From assembly GCA_012934845.2 (NCBI GenBank), contig WNNJ02001290.1, positions 124,001 to 188,000 of the forward strand: a DNA stretch of 64,000 nucleotides, in the 5' to 3' direction. The position numbers were made by a program, and so were the translations under genes. The stretch comes from Pomphorhynchus laevis. Its lineage: Eukaryota > Acanthocephala > Palaeacanthocephala > Echinorhynchida > Pomphorhynchidae. A model generated the notes under the pieces. The model did not search any database. It was not told the DNA's origin and saw nothing but the letters and a program-made list of their open reading frames with translations. Shown piece after piece: positions 22,678 to 35,399 of this stretch. How positions within the stretch are numbered: the stretch's first letter is position 1; every line of letters begins with the position of its first letter.

Positions 22678-23943
22678 ATGTACCTTGTTAGTAAAATTTT
22701 GTGCGACGGAGCATCAAAGCGAAAGAGCAACAACGCTTCTAACTTCTATTCAATCTCAACGTTGGAAACAGAGAATAATAAGGTATACCCATTGTCTTCC
22801 GACAAAGTAAGTAACGTTTCTTTTGATGGGGTTTTACCCCCCCCCATTCCAAAACTTCAAAATCTATGCATTGTAACAATTAAAAAACCAACAGAAAAGC
22901 ATTTGTTCTTCAAATATTTCTTAAAAGACTTTGCACTAAGATATGGAAATCGTATTATATTCAACAAAGTCCAAATTACTGATAACATGATTCGTATTTC
23001 ATTTGCTACTCCAGATTTCTTGAACGATTATGTCAATTATTTCGAGGAAAGTCATAAAGACGTAGCATCTATTGAGGTGAAACCGCTGTTGGCCTCTCTT
23101 AAGATTAATAACTTCCCTCCTCAATTAGAGGAGGAAGACATTATAAATCTGTGTAACAAATTTAAAATTAACAATCTGCGACAACTAAAAGGGAGGGATG
23201 GAGCAGCCTTCCCTGTGGCCTTCTGCTCAGCAGAGTTAAACAAGGCTCGTTTGCTTTCCAATAGTTGTAATAACCCATTTCTTGGGTACAATCTCGCTTT
23301 CACCATCCTTGACGAGGACAACCTGACATACCCTCACCGTAGTGGGTGCCACAAGTGGGGGCACTGGAGATAAAATTGCAAATCCCCTCCTGTCTGTGGG
23401 GTTTGTGGTTCCTAGTCTTGTCTGGATTTACTGGCTGGTACGCGTTGTAATAATACTGCTAAATGCATTAATTGCGGACTGGACCACCCGGCGTGGTCCA
23501 GAAAATGTCGAGTTTTCAAACAATATAAAAATCTCATTAGGAGTGCCCGTCCGGTATCCTTTGTGGCGGCATCTAGCAATAATAACCAGAATACTGGGAA
23601 ACTGACGAAACATGACATCATTCGGCTCATTTCCGAATCCAAGAAGACAATACTGGCGTCCATGGAGGACTTGATTCGAAATCTTGTCAATTCCATCCTA
23701 TGTGCGCCGTCGATTCCTGCATCTCCGGTTGTTCAATGCTCTAAGAAAAGAGGGGCTTCGGTCCCTAAAGTTCCGCTATTGAAGCTTATTAAAGGCTCTT
23801 CCTTAAAGTCTCCGGGAAATGAAGATAATGTCGCACAGGGGACGGCACCCGAGGCTGTGGCTGGTTGTAAGGGGGTAATCCTCCTACTACTGGCCCAGTC
23901 TAGGTTGTCGGCTCCCAATCCATCTAATCCATCACAATGGTGA
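22678..23943 (+). pseudogene. LINE ORF1, one frameshift
   Basis: 231 codons are open from ATG 22678 to the stop after GCHKWGHWR. The rest continues in another frame to 23943 and includes the third knuckle, CINCGLDHPAWSRKC, and a Ser/Pro/Lys-rich tail. The first knuckle has lost a cysteine (RSGCHKWGHW). This copy gives the reference order used to read the other two ORF1 copies. Confidence 0.75.
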
Positions 23944-24010
23944 GTAATCCCGAGCCTTTTTCACTGAATATCCTTCAGTGGAATTCGCGAGGGGGGTTCT
24001 GCCCTTAGCT
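22678..24010 (+). mobile_element. R1/Jockey-like LINE, 5' part only
   Basis: Starts at ORF1 and is cut off about 75 bp into ORF2. The first ORF2 codons (ATG 23937, PFSLNILQWNSR) are followed at about 24010 by unrelated sequence. A LINE lacking its 3' part is unusual, since LINE copies normally lose the 5' end. A later deletion or insertion is therefore likely. Confidence 0.75.
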
Positions 24011-24099
24011 ATCGTTCACTGGAATGTTGATGACTGATTGAAAAGTATAGCGCAACGTTTCGTCGTATGTATTTGAGGAGTCAGCTAAGAAACACGGAG

Positions 24100-24990
24100 C
24101 AGATCGTAAAATATACGTAAGCTCAGAATTATTGTAACAGTTTCTAAAAAGAAAATTACTTATCAGACGCGAACTGACTAATTTTAATCTATAGATAAAA
24201 CATAAAACAATAAATTACAGATTCAACTGAGCCAATTAGTGATCCTAGTTTCATGATCAATGACAATTCAGTCGTGCAGCTTGTCTGACAAGGCGTCTTT
24301 AAAAACATCAGTTCAAGATAAATTGTAATGTTGCGGATTCGAAAAAAGTCACGATTTGTAAAAACAATATAATTTTAAATATTGAATTAAAGAATATAAA
24401 TTATAAAATACAAAATTCAATCCAGATACAAATAAGATATTGTATCCAACAATATGTAAGCCCGTCTCTTAAAAAGCAGTATACCAGCTATATAAACAAT
24501 ACCAATAACAATATTAATATAAACTATTACTAATATAACTTGATAAAAGGGCACTCTGCAATTTCAGAACCATGTTCTTTTCGTCCTTGATATTTTATTC
24601 CATACTCCATTCAAACCTATGTCTGAATAGAAAACCTATTTTTGAACAAAACTGTTTATTTTTTATGTGATTTACAAATATATGGATGCCGCTGGGTGCT
24701 CGATTAAGTATTAAACTTGCACTTTTTGCCAATTAGCTTCACCGTAAGGCGGCCCAGGCAACGTATGTTCGACATTCGTGGATCAACGGCTAAATAATTG
24801 GCTGGCTTGAATCATCCGTAATGATAGTGCTTTCATAGACTATCTCAGATTCATCCAATAACTACAACGGCGGATTAAACAATAGACGAAAAGGTGGAAG
24901 ATAGTTACAAGGCCTGTTTCCTTACATTAGCGATGTTGGATCATCATAGGATATTAGGAACGAGAGATATCCGAACAAACAAAATCACCT
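24100..24990 (-). pseudogene. LINE (QNGDP/YMDD-type RT family), internally deleted copy
   Basis: Its two ends match the neighbouring copy. 24140-24330 resembles 25070-25260 (RT segment after the active site), 24640-24665 resembles 26370-26395, and 24890-24985 resembles 26720-26800. The stretch coding the RT catalytic core is missing. No open frame remains. Confidence 0.55.
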
Positions 24991-25039
24991 CGACTACTCC
25001 AACGGCAGATTTGGCAATGGACGAATAGGCGGAAGAGTC

Positions 25040-26880
25040 TCTGAGACCTGTTTAGGAATATTGTGAGTTTCTTAAAAGAAGTAGCATCCTGTCAAAAGAG
25101 CTTTGTCAGACGCGAACTGATTACTTTTAACCTGGAGATAAAACTATCCAGATGATCCCTTACAGATTCAACTGAAACAATTGGTGAACCTAGTAATGTT
25201 GTATTTTCAAGATCAACGACAATCGACTCGTGCAGCTGTTTGACAAAGTGTCTTTTATACTTTGGTCCTTTGTTATTATCTCGTACTTCGATGGGTTGAG
25301 CTCCAATCCAAGATTACCCCCAGGAACTATATAAGGCGAATATCGGCCTGAATATCTTCTATTGGCCCGCCCGATATACAATCATCCATATACTAGACCG
25401 GAAAAGGAGATTTTTCCCGCATAGCGATTTCGTTGATTGTGTGCGAAAATAGAAAAGGGCCAATCGGATCTCCATTTTAACACCCTCCAGTGAGTATATA
25501 GTGTGGTATCTGTGGAAAAGGCACTATCGGCTACTGTAGCACATATTGACGAAATAAGATATGTTTGGAAGCTTGTTCTAAACGCATCGCAACATCTCAG
25601 CTCTGCTTAGGCAGTTAAAGGCACTTGAGAAATATAATTTTATAATGGCATAATCTGGCATAACGTAATGCTGTAGAAAACATTTGGCGCTATGTACGGT
25701 GGCCTCACCGCCGCCCGGAACACATACACCTAATTGATGTGACACAAAGTCATTAATTAATCAGTCAACTGCGTGATGAGCAGCAAGTTTACCCAAAAGT
25801 CGACGAAGCGATTATCCGATAGCTATGGGTCGACAGCCGCCTGCTTTCTTTAGTAGAGCAACTAAGTGGGCTCCAAAAAAGTTATACCTGATTGATTAAG
25901 GAAATTTCTCATATAGTAAGAGTTGGGAGAATGAAAAGATAGAATGCAATAGCCTGCCACAGGCAATTCTAGCCGACGGGCCCGTTAGGTCTTTGAGATG
26001 TAAGAGTGTTAGCCCATCTGGTCCGCGCGTAGATGTACTCGAAACAGATCTGATGGCATAAATAATTGACTCGTCTGTTACGGTAAAATTGAAGACTCGC
26101 CGTTTTTGACTTCTTGGTGGTTTAGGTAATGTTTGTCTCGTACAATTTGATGCGTATATTCTGAGGATTCCACGAAAGACTCGTTGCTGCTCACGAGTCT
26201 AATGGCACCTCTCACATCTTCATCTTTCAATTTCTGTTACCGTCTTGATTAGCTACTCCGACTCTGGGCTAGGTACTTTCAATTTTCTAGTTATATTAGA
26301 GTCTTGGCGGCGCGCAGGGCACTGAGAGTTAATACTGTTGAAAGGCATACAGGCTTATTTGAGCAAAACTGTTTAACTTTTCCCGTGATTGCCCTCTGTC
26401 GATTAAAGAACCCGAAGTACCATCTTCAGAAAAGAAAGCAGAGAAATCCATCCCTGCTCATTGCTGGCGTCCGATACAATTACCGATAATAACATAGAGA
26501 AACACATTGATATTGTCGGACGGGCAGCGCGTGGCATTCTTCGCACTATACGCACGTTTTTGAGCAGTAATTGATCAAGGCTCGAATACACTTAGCCCAA
26601 ACTTATATCCGAACATTCAAACTTGCACACTGTATGGTTTTGTTAAAAGCTGGCACCGCACCAATGTGATACAGACGGGGATAACCAGCGCCTTGACAAC
26701 TCATGCCGGCTCCATGTTTGTGGAGGCCGGTTTCCTTACAGTAGCGATGATGGATCATCAAAGGATATCGGGAACGGGACATAGCCGAACAAACAAAATC
26801 AATACATTGAAAATGACAAGAAACAAATTTAGAGAAAATAAATTAAGAGCGATGAACAATATTCAACTCTACTGACCGGA
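25040..26880 (-). pseudogene. LINE RT relic of the QQGDP-type family
   Basis: Minus-strand frames show SARGPDGLTLLHLKDL (about 26040-25990), then GDPIGPFLFSHTINEIA (about 25470-25410), YMDDCISGGPIEDIQADI (about 25390-25340) and LGLELNPSKYEII (about 25310-25270). The SAxGPDG, QxGDPxGPxLF and YxDD order is that of a LINE reverse transcriptase family with a conserved C-terminal GGLGIRxA and TGD region. Parts of that same C-terminal region lie at 50015-50560 and 53599-53826. Many stops are present. Confidence 0.6.
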
Positions 26881-27059
26881 GGAGTTTTCATTGGGGTGAC
26901 GCCTGCTCGGTAGTTGTACTGAGATAGCGAAAGAATCATCAAAATCCGAAGCGGACTAGCCTTCATGTAGGAACGTGAATGTCATCTCGCTGGCGGGGAA
27001 GGGTCCAGAATTAGTTTAATAGATGATTGGCTTCTGTCTAGAAATAGTCGGAGTGACTT
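26881..27059. other. Spacer between LINE relics
   Basis: No recognisable feature in this short interval. Confidence 0.4.
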
Positions 27060-29280
27060 CTCTTTACTATTCTGGAACTGAAACTAAACTTTTGGATCAA
27101 GGTTGAACCTTGAACTATTTGGGAGTTACCAACGGACAACGACGGCATGCGTGTGTAGGGATACTTATAAGTCCCCGGATGTCATTAGTGGTAGAGAACT
27201 TTAATCAAGTGAACAAAAGGCTGACGTCTTTGAGACTTTTAGTCAAAGAGGGAAAGGGGATAACTGTTGTGTGTGCGTATTCTCCCAACATTATCTCGGA
27301 ATACGCAGTCTTCGTGGAAGATATTCATAATCTGCTTGATAGTACTCCTGTGGAAGATGCCCTCATTGTATTATGTGACTTCAATGATCATGTTGGTAGC
27401 GACAGTAGCACTTGGACGGTAGTTTTGAGAAGGAACGGACTCTCCGATATGAATGCGGCTGGTGTTGAATTATTGCACTTTTTTCGTAACAATTTGTCAT
27501 AACCAACACCATGTTTGAACATAAGGAGATCTATAGATACACATGGCATCAGCAAAGAAAGCTTCCGCTCGAGCAGTTACCGAGGCGAAGAAAGCGGCTT
27601 GGGAGAAGTTTGGAGAACACTTAGAACTAGATTATAGGTCAGCTTCGAAGATGTTCTGGAGGACGATCAAGAACCTTCGTGTTGGAAAACAGAAATCTTC
27701 TCAAACTGTCTATGACAAGAAAGGGTTTATGCTGACTGACATTGAAGAAATTCTTGGTTGATGGAAACAGCATTTTAAGAATCTCCTTAATCCGGTAAAT
27801 ATGTCTTCTTTTGTAGAAGTAGTTTATAGGAACAACGGAAGATCTCATATCTTTGGAAGAGGTTATTGCAGTTGTTAAAAAACTTCGTAATGAGAAGTCT
27901 TCTGGAGTAGATGAGATTCGACTGAACCTTTAAAGGCTTTCGACGTTTTTGACATGAAGTGGCTAACACTAATCTTCAACGTTGCATTGAAGTCGGAAAA
28001 GGTTTCTAGTAAGTGACGAACTAGGGTGGTGATGCCGATCATTAAAAAAGGTGACTGAAAAATGTGTTCTAATAATCGAGGCATCACTCTTAGCCAAACT
28101 GGTAAGTTATTTGTTAGGATTCTTAAGTTAAGGATATATCCTATAGTTGAGGGACAGTTGCAAGAGGAACAACGCGAATTCTGCCCAGGTCGTGGAACTA
28201 CGGATCAGCTCTAATCTTTCACTATCCTCGACCGTTCTGGGGGTACGCTTAAACGGTCTACATGTGCTTTGTAGATTTGAATAAGACGTGAGTTTCGCGA
28301 GAAAGGTTTCGGGAGGTACTAAGGGAGTATAGAGTACCACACTATTTTCAGGTAGCTGTGGCTTCTCTGTATGAGCAAAGTATAAGTTGTGCCCGTGTTC
28401 TAGGTAGGAAATCTGAATTATTTCCACTAGGCGTTGGCCTTCGTCAAGGTTGTCCTTTGTATCCACTTTTGCTCATTGTTTACATGGACAAAATTATGAG
28501 ACGAGCTGCTCTTTCGGTTGTCGGCCTTCAGTTTGGTTATATCAGTATGCCATCTCTGCTTTTTGCGGATGATGATATCTTGTTTGCTTCTTGTCCTGAG
28601 GATTTACAATGATACTAGATATATTTACGATGGAATGCCAAGCAGCAAGGATGTTGTTTTGTATTTACAAGACTGTCTCTGTGTTTATATCGGACTTAGG
28701 TGTCAGTGTAAACCGGATTTGGGAAAAGCTTTCTGATGTGGAGGACTTTAAGTATCTCGGGATATTGTTCTCGATGGACGGCAGAAACATCAGGCGAAGT
28801 TTTCGGTTTACCGCGAAATCTTCGTTCCTATCTTAACCTATCGTCATGAGGTTTGAATTATGACCGAAAGGATCATATCTCGGATACAGACGACCGAAAG
28901 GATAAATTTCAGATACAGGTAACCTAAATGAGGTTCCTTCGTGGTGTGCCTGGTCTTAGCCTTAGATATAAGGTTAGGAATTCGGTCATCCGTGATGGAA
29001 TAGAGTAAAGTAGCTGCTTCTAAGCATCGAATAAAGTCAGTTGAGGTGGATAGGACAAGTTCTGAGGATGTATAGGGATCGTCTTCCTCGGAGAGTTTTC
29101 CAGGCCGGACTTTCTGGAAAGAGAGCTCGAAGTAGACCTCGGTTCCGGTGAAGAAATCAATTCTCGAAACCGACCAAAAAAAACCTTGGACCATCTGAAA
29201 GAGAACTCTGGTCTGTCGCCCATTATCGCAATGTCTGGAGAAGTTTGGTTCGTACACTGCCCTCACGACGCGACACCCGG
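27060..29280 (+). pseudogene. LINE ORF2 relic (APE, RT, C-terminal region)
   Basis: Collinear pieces of a single LINE protein are visible. The endonuclease segment is RHACVGILISPR with DFNDHVGSDSSTW (27110-27502). The linker has FWRTIKNLRVGKQKSS and LLNPV (27543-27800). The RT has MPIIKKGD, NNRGITL, FCPGRGTTDQL, VGLRQGCPLYPLL and LLFADDD (28030-28580). The tail has EDFKYLGILFSMDGR and SQLRWIGQVLRM (28740-29250). The RT box reads FADD. Numerous stops and frameshifts make it inactive. Clade was not decided. Confidence 0.75.
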
Positions 29281-30530
29281 ACCAGTGGTTGACAATAAAA
29301 ATCTTGTGCGTTTATGTTTTTATTTTTTCTTGTCGAGAAATTGTTGTTATTTATGGGTCATGCAAGAAATCTTCTATCCTATGTATAAAAGTGTAAATAT
29401 GCACACATTAACGGTCATGCTTCTGCTCTTCGTAAAGATTCCGAGACAATTCATTTGCAACTATGAAACAAAAAATTATTCGCGAACACTTTTAATTCAC
29501 GTGTTTTTATCAGATAACATTGTTTTTGTTCACTATATAGATTATACTGCGATCGTAAACACATACTGATTGATTTCGATAGTATTTCCAAATTTATTTT
29601 CTGTATCTTCTGAAGCCATTGAAAGAAAAGTTGTCTCGATTGTTAAGAAAGGTAATCGATTTGTTTTAGACAACTACACATTAGCAAGCTTAACTTATTA
29701 TGCAAGATAATAGAGCTCAGTATTTATAGACAAATGGATATTACTTAGTTCATCCTAGATGCTTTATATGGACATCCGTTTTTGCACAAAACAATTATCC
29801 GTGAAGTTCGACAAAACATATCGATGGTTTAAATATTAAAGAAACCATTCAATATAAGATTTCTCAAAAGGTTGTCTAAAAATTGTCCTGCATCAGCAGT
29901 AATTGTAATCTCAATAATGTTGGCTTAATAATTTTGCTCGATATACAGTTTTTAATATGTTGACTTTTGCTGAAACACTCCGAGTTCATGATCTATAACG
30001 ACCGATTTTCAAACAAATCCAACTTAATTTTGACAAAAATATAAACCATATATAATAATAGTTTTGATTTTAACAAACATTCACATGAGTCTATAATTTT
30101 CAGCTAGTTTACATAGTGACTGAATATGGCTTAAATAACACTTAAGGCAAATCTATGTAGAAACGTGCACTTAAAGTAAACATTTAAAGGTAGTATGCCT
30201 TCTTAATCATTAATTTTCAACTATTCGACATTTTCTTGAATAGTCTATTAGCTAAATTTCCCTTGTTTGTAGTCACGTGTGATCATAAAATCTGTAAAAA
30301 TACGTCCGTTTAGAACTACGACATCTCGTAGAAGATGAAGGACTTTCATATGTAATGGATTGGAGTAAACGCTCTGATTTACAGTTGAGTATAAACAAAT
30401 GTCGTTATATAAGAATCGATGTATTCTATATATGGCAATCAAGACCGACCCCCAAGTAAATACAGCCTGTATCATGAGTTATAAATTTGGAAATAAGAAT
30501 GAGGGTTAGTGAACTCATGCGATGAATATG
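29281..30530. other. AT-rich spacer
   Basis: No supported gene. Short frames at 29186-29569 and on the minus strand at 30248-30475 have no recognisable domain. The right end runs into the LINE relic starting near 30535. Confidence 0.5.
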
Positions 30531-30534
30531 CGTC

Positions 30535-31400
30535 TTCTTAGATACCGTGAACACCTTTTACCGACAGTGCAATAAGGGTTCCGTCCCCAACAGGTCAACA
30601 TCGAATGCCACAAAATATGTTCGTGATGAGGTCATTAAGAGTTTTACAAATCGTAAAACGCTGTATGCCACATTTATTGGCGCATATTTGTAATGCATCG
30701 AGTGAAGTTCCTTAAATTTATTGACGCATATTTGTAATGCATCGAGTGCGGTTCCTTACGTCGGTGTGGTAGAATAATAATACACAACGAAGAATTGGAA
30801 GTTTGCAATAGCTATAATTACTTAGTTATTTCTTCGAAATGGTCGTTTACTGATCACATTCATTACAAATCCTCAAAACTTATAGTAGCTACCTCTTCTG
30901 TAAAAAATATCAAATCAATATATTTTCCAGGAGCTCTCCGGTATTTTCGAAGTAATCTGCTTCCAATCACCTACTAAGCTATACCACTTATATGGTCAGA
31001 CTTAACTGCATTTAATTTTAATCAGTTAGACAAGTGTCAATGGAGAATAAGCGAATAGTAGGGTTACCTTCCAAATGTTTATTACCATTAGTTGCGAAAC
31101 TTTATTTGTTGGAACCATGTTCAACAATCATAAGATCAATGTTCAAACTCGAACACACATCATCATTTACAATAAATCTGGGCAGGTTCACTCAAAAGAT
31201 GAATTCAGTAGCTCCGGAGTACTACCTCACTCAATTTTTCACACGGACAAAAAAGAGAGGAGATGTGCTATAAAACGACCCCTGATTTAGAGAGCCTCGG
31301 TCCATGGTTATCACGATAAATTCTGGGCGATTCGAATTCCAAATTACGAACATACATCATCATGCATCTATTTTTGCAAAAACGGATGTACAGGTGTCAT
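30535..31400 (+). pseudogene. LINE RT relic, same family as 35400-36750
   Basis: Matches the minus-strand copy at 35400-36750 segment by segment: SNATKYVRDEV and TLYATF (30600-30680), then CNSYNYL and KWSFTDHIHYKSSKL (30800-30880), GALRYFRS (30935) and the 3' part to 31330. The catalytic FADD part is missing. A 40-bp segment (GCGCATATTTGTAATGC) is repeated at 30685 and 30727. Confidence 0.65.
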
Positions 31401-31499
31401 TATGTTTAATTTATATCTTTATGTTTATTTTACCCTTTTCAGATATTGTTGTATAAACGCATAAACTAGTCTACCTTTTACAATTGGAATTTACGGCAA

Positions 31500-33590
31500 T
31501 TTATACAACAACATTGACCTACATACATGGTGGATCTACATCTCCGACCCGATCGTCTCACAACTCCGCCGGAAGGTCCTGCTACCCAATACAGGCAGCA
31601 GGACCAACACATGGTAATTTTATAAAAATGTTACTATAAATTTTTGAAATCGTTTATAGAAAAGTTTAGTTTCTACTAAATCCCTAAGTTTTCTATTTTA
31701 GGTTTTACTTGAAAGAGCTGGAAATTTATAAAATTTAATTTTGTTTGCTTAATAATCAAATAATTTATACCTAATTCTCAACGACTTTCAAAAATTACAT
31801 TTCGAAACTACAAATCACTCAGGACACCGGAAAAATTCACACGCTTTTCAACTTCGTGGCCTTCAAACATATTCAAACTCATACGCCCTTGCAGCAGCTA
31901 CGACGACGCCATGAAACTATTACGTGAAAGGTAAGACAAACCCGTAAACCAGGTGTATGCCCGGCACATTCTACGATCTCGTAAGCAGATGGAATGCACG
32001 TTTGAAGCGCTTACAACTGATAGGTACAGAGATGAGAATATTCTCGACGTCTTCATCTCGGGAATTAGCTTCGATATAATTCGCCAAAGACTTTTGGAGA
32101 ATTCAGATATCGACCTCACTTCTGCGTGCGATAAATCAGGACCATGAAACTCGCAGAATCGCGTATGAAGACATTTCTCTTCTATGACAGACTAATACAC
32201 CACTCTGGATAATACAAACAACGTGTCTTCTATCAATCTGATACCACCAGAGCCCCAAGCCAGTAGGACACCTTAAGCTTTCTCGCAAGTAGAACATCGT
32301 GATCTCTCGAGCTGTGCAGTTTCTTCGAATCGAGTATCCCACAAGTATACAACGTGGACGTGCTATTTCTGTGACTCCAAGCGGAAACATACCAGATCTC
32401 TTTGTCCCGCAGCTAACCTAGCGAAAGTATGTAGATCATCAGGTGAAAACAACAGCTTCCGCTAAAGTGTCAGACTTTGCGAACTAGCGCCGGCTCCTAC
32501 TATCGCAGCGGTGCGTATCAACGGACTTGATCTCAGAGCACTATTCGACACTGGCAGTACCCTCAACTTCATGAGCATGTATACGATCCGCTTGCTGAAA
32601 GTACGGTACCATCCGAGACCTCATCAAATATGCATGACAACATCAAATCTTCGTGCCACATCGCGAGGCTGCGTCACAGCCGATCTAACGTTCTAGGGCA
32701 AGACACACACAAATCAGTCGAATTTCTCGTCCTCGAAAATCTGTGTTAAAGTATCATACTCGGTACTGAATTTATGAAGCGTTTTTTGCACATCACCTTT
32801 ACTTTCGATTTCGACAAAGACTCAAAGAAAGCATCGGCATCTTTTTGCCTGATGAACATCTCCAGCCCGACTCGACTATTCGATTACCTTTCAAAAGACT
32901 GCAAGCCGATAGTGACAAAATCGCGCAAACATTTTCCGGCTGATAACTCATTCATGCAACACGAACTTAACAGAATGTTTCGAGAAAAATAATCGAACCT
33001 AGCTCGTCACCGTGGCGAGCACAGGCATTTGTAGTAAAATATCATCGAGGAAGAAAGAGACTTGTCATTGACTACTCCCGACGATAAACAAGTACACGCA
33101 TCTGGACAGATACCTTCTTCCAAATATCAAAGACCTGATAAAGAAGATCGCTCAATTCAAATATTTCTCCTAAATGGAAATCGCAGCATACCACCAAGTC
33201 GGAATACATGAGCTAGACCGTCCATTCACAAGTTTCAAAGCCTGCAAGAAGCTTGTTCAATTCACTCGAATTCCTTTTGGATTTACTAATTCCATAGCAT
33301 GTTTCCAAAGGATTATGTATCAAATAATTGAACAAAACAACATCAAGAATACGTTCGTCTCCCTTGACGACATCACAATCTGTGGCATGACGAAGGCAGA
33401 TAACGATAACAATGCCAAAAAGTTCCTTTTGGTATGTCTTTCAGTCGGCCTAGTCCTGAACAAGTCAAAGTGGAAGTTTAGCACGCAGCAGATACACGTA
33501 CTAGGATATACCATCGAGGACGGTAAAATAAAACCCAACGAACAGCGTCTTGCACCATTAGTGAACTGCTCCATTCCTGAAATTCCCTAA
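31500..33590 (+). pseudogene. Ty3/gypsy-type LTR retrotransposon relic (gag-pr-RT)
   Basis: Domains appear in order. The gag segment is DVFISGISFDIIRQRLLEN (31953-32147). The aspartic protease has FDTGSTLNF (32535-32562). A linker/RT entry has LSKDCKPIVTKSRK (32900). The RT has HQVGIHELDRPFTSF, FTRIPFGFTNS, SLDDITICG in place of the usual YLDD-type box, and LGYTIEDG (33174-33590). It ends abruptly after KPNEQRL. No RNase H, integrase or LTR was found. Several stops separate the domains. A typical complete element would be two to three times longer. Confidence 0.75.
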
Positions 33591-34375
33591 TATAGGGGCT
33601 CTTTCGTTTCAAGGCGCCATTCTTTATTTTAAAGTTATGCTGCTTCCGATAATTTTATATGGTCTCAGTTGTTTTTGGACAGACTGGACCTCGGAAAATG
33701 TTCGCGTTTCGATAACTTCCTTTGGAGATATCTTAAACGTGTGATTGGTGTTTTATCAAAATGTTCTTCGACGGCTGTCGCAGTACTTAGTAAGTTACTT
33801 CCACTTTCGTCTTCCACACGATTACGATTTCAACTACCAGAGATCTGCATATTTGGAACATCGGCAAGATTTCAAAGCAAAAGTTGCTGACTTCGATCGT
33901 TCAATATACAGGACGCCATCGTATATCCAGAATAATTGCTTCGCCTGCGACTTTTCCTTCTACGCGTGGTGAAATAAACCAATTAGAAAAAATTCTTCGC
34001 CGATTTTCCAAGCTATGTTCTGGTCTTCGGAACATCGCCTACTGTGATAGACTAAGCCAACTAAATATTACTTCAGTTTACAAGATATATGTGTACAATG
34101 ATTTATTACAGTTATGGCGAATGATCCATGTCCGTTATTCCAAATGATCGCCCGAGCCACAGAGGACACTCTTTATCAGTTGTTGTGCAATCACACGAGA
34201 AATGTCATAGATACTTGCGATTATCTCACAGAGCGGTAAACCTATGGAACCGATTGCCGAATTCGATCGTGTCTATGGCACAGTACAAATCATTCCAGAA
34301 TGCGCTGAGCATGTGGATAAAAAGAAAAGAATCTTCGCAGGAAATATATAACTATACGTGACAATTATAATTATT
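33591..34375 (+). pseudogene. CR1-like LINE 3' fragment
   Basis: Starts with FQGAILYFKVMLLPIILYG, the post-RT region of a LINE. It ends with RRFSKLCSGLRNIAYCDRL and HRAVNLWNRLPNSIVS (34000-34360), the common C-terminal motif RxxNLWNxLP of CR1-type LINEs. Frames shift several times. It abuts the LTR element relic directly, so one has been cut by the other. Confidence 0.6.
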
Positions 34376-34739
34376 GCTGAACTACATTTTTCTTTCTTAA
34401 TATTGTGATCAGACAAAATAACTCTTTTGTGTCAAAGTATTGCAATAATATAATAATAAGTCTTGTAATAATATTCTCCTATATATAAGTTATTGTTAAT
34501 CTTATAAATCATATGAAATTGAACCAACAACAATAAAACTGATGAATAACAACAGATATGAAACGAATAAAATTTATATTAGCCTCGCATTATTTACATC
34601 TACATTCATCCGTGTTCCTATTTTTTAAATCTTTAAAAAATATAAATGGTAAATGTTTATATTTATTTTTTATTTAAAATAATAATCACTTTAAACGCAA
34701 TTAATAAATTGTAATTTTCATATACAAAGTGGCAGGTAA
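34376..34739. other. AT-rich spacer / LINE 3' UTR
   Basis: No gene. The first ~100 bp may be the 3' UTR of the preceding LINE. Confidence 0.45.
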
Positions 34740-35200
34740 TCAACTCGTAACCTGCAATAATAATGAGAGAAATAAGCGATCGTTTGACTTCAATAGACAT
34801 GATATCAGTGCAAGCCAGACTACTCGTTTTAGATCTGTTTGCGATGTGGTCTATTATAAAGGGGATAGATGGATACTCAAGTGAATGTGTTAAATTGAAT
34901 GTCCGACAAAGTCGTAGGGGTAATTCTATCGCGTTACGCGCAAGACAAATTGGAAGGTCGACAATGGTATCTCGATTGTCACGCAGAGTGAGAAAGTTGT
35001 GGAACGCATTGCCTCACGACATCCTGATTGGGTCATCATTGAGCCAATTCAAAGCCATGGTCAACACTTGGATAATACACGCTGATCAAGGCAACATTGG
35101 AAGTTCTTATCCTTGGTTTGGTTGAAATTGATACGTTTGTTTAATGTTTTGTAATGTACGATAAGCGGGCAAAACGGCCTTCTCGGTCAAAGCTCTGTAT
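34740..35200 (+). pseudogene. CR1-like LINE 3' fragment
   Basis: 120 codons open at 34763-35125: RLTSIDMISVQARLLVLD, then SRRGNSI and RRVRKLWNALPHDILIGSS. The RxxKLWNxLP motif and position near a short 3' UTR (CGGGCAAAACGGCC at 35166-35179) are those of LINE C-termini. 5' truncation at this point is what LINE insertion commonly produces. Confidence 0.6.
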
Positions 35201-35399
35201 ATAATAGTAATGAGAGAAAATTTATTATACCTCTTTACCTTTCTGTACTGGGTAAACAGCATAAATACACAAAAAGTTTATCAATATTACAAGTTGTATT
35301 TCAAAATCTTCTCCTACTGTCAATATCGGATAGTGACAGATTTTTCAAAATTGGGCAAGTTAGATGCGCATTCGTTTTTGAAAAGAACACAAATGCACA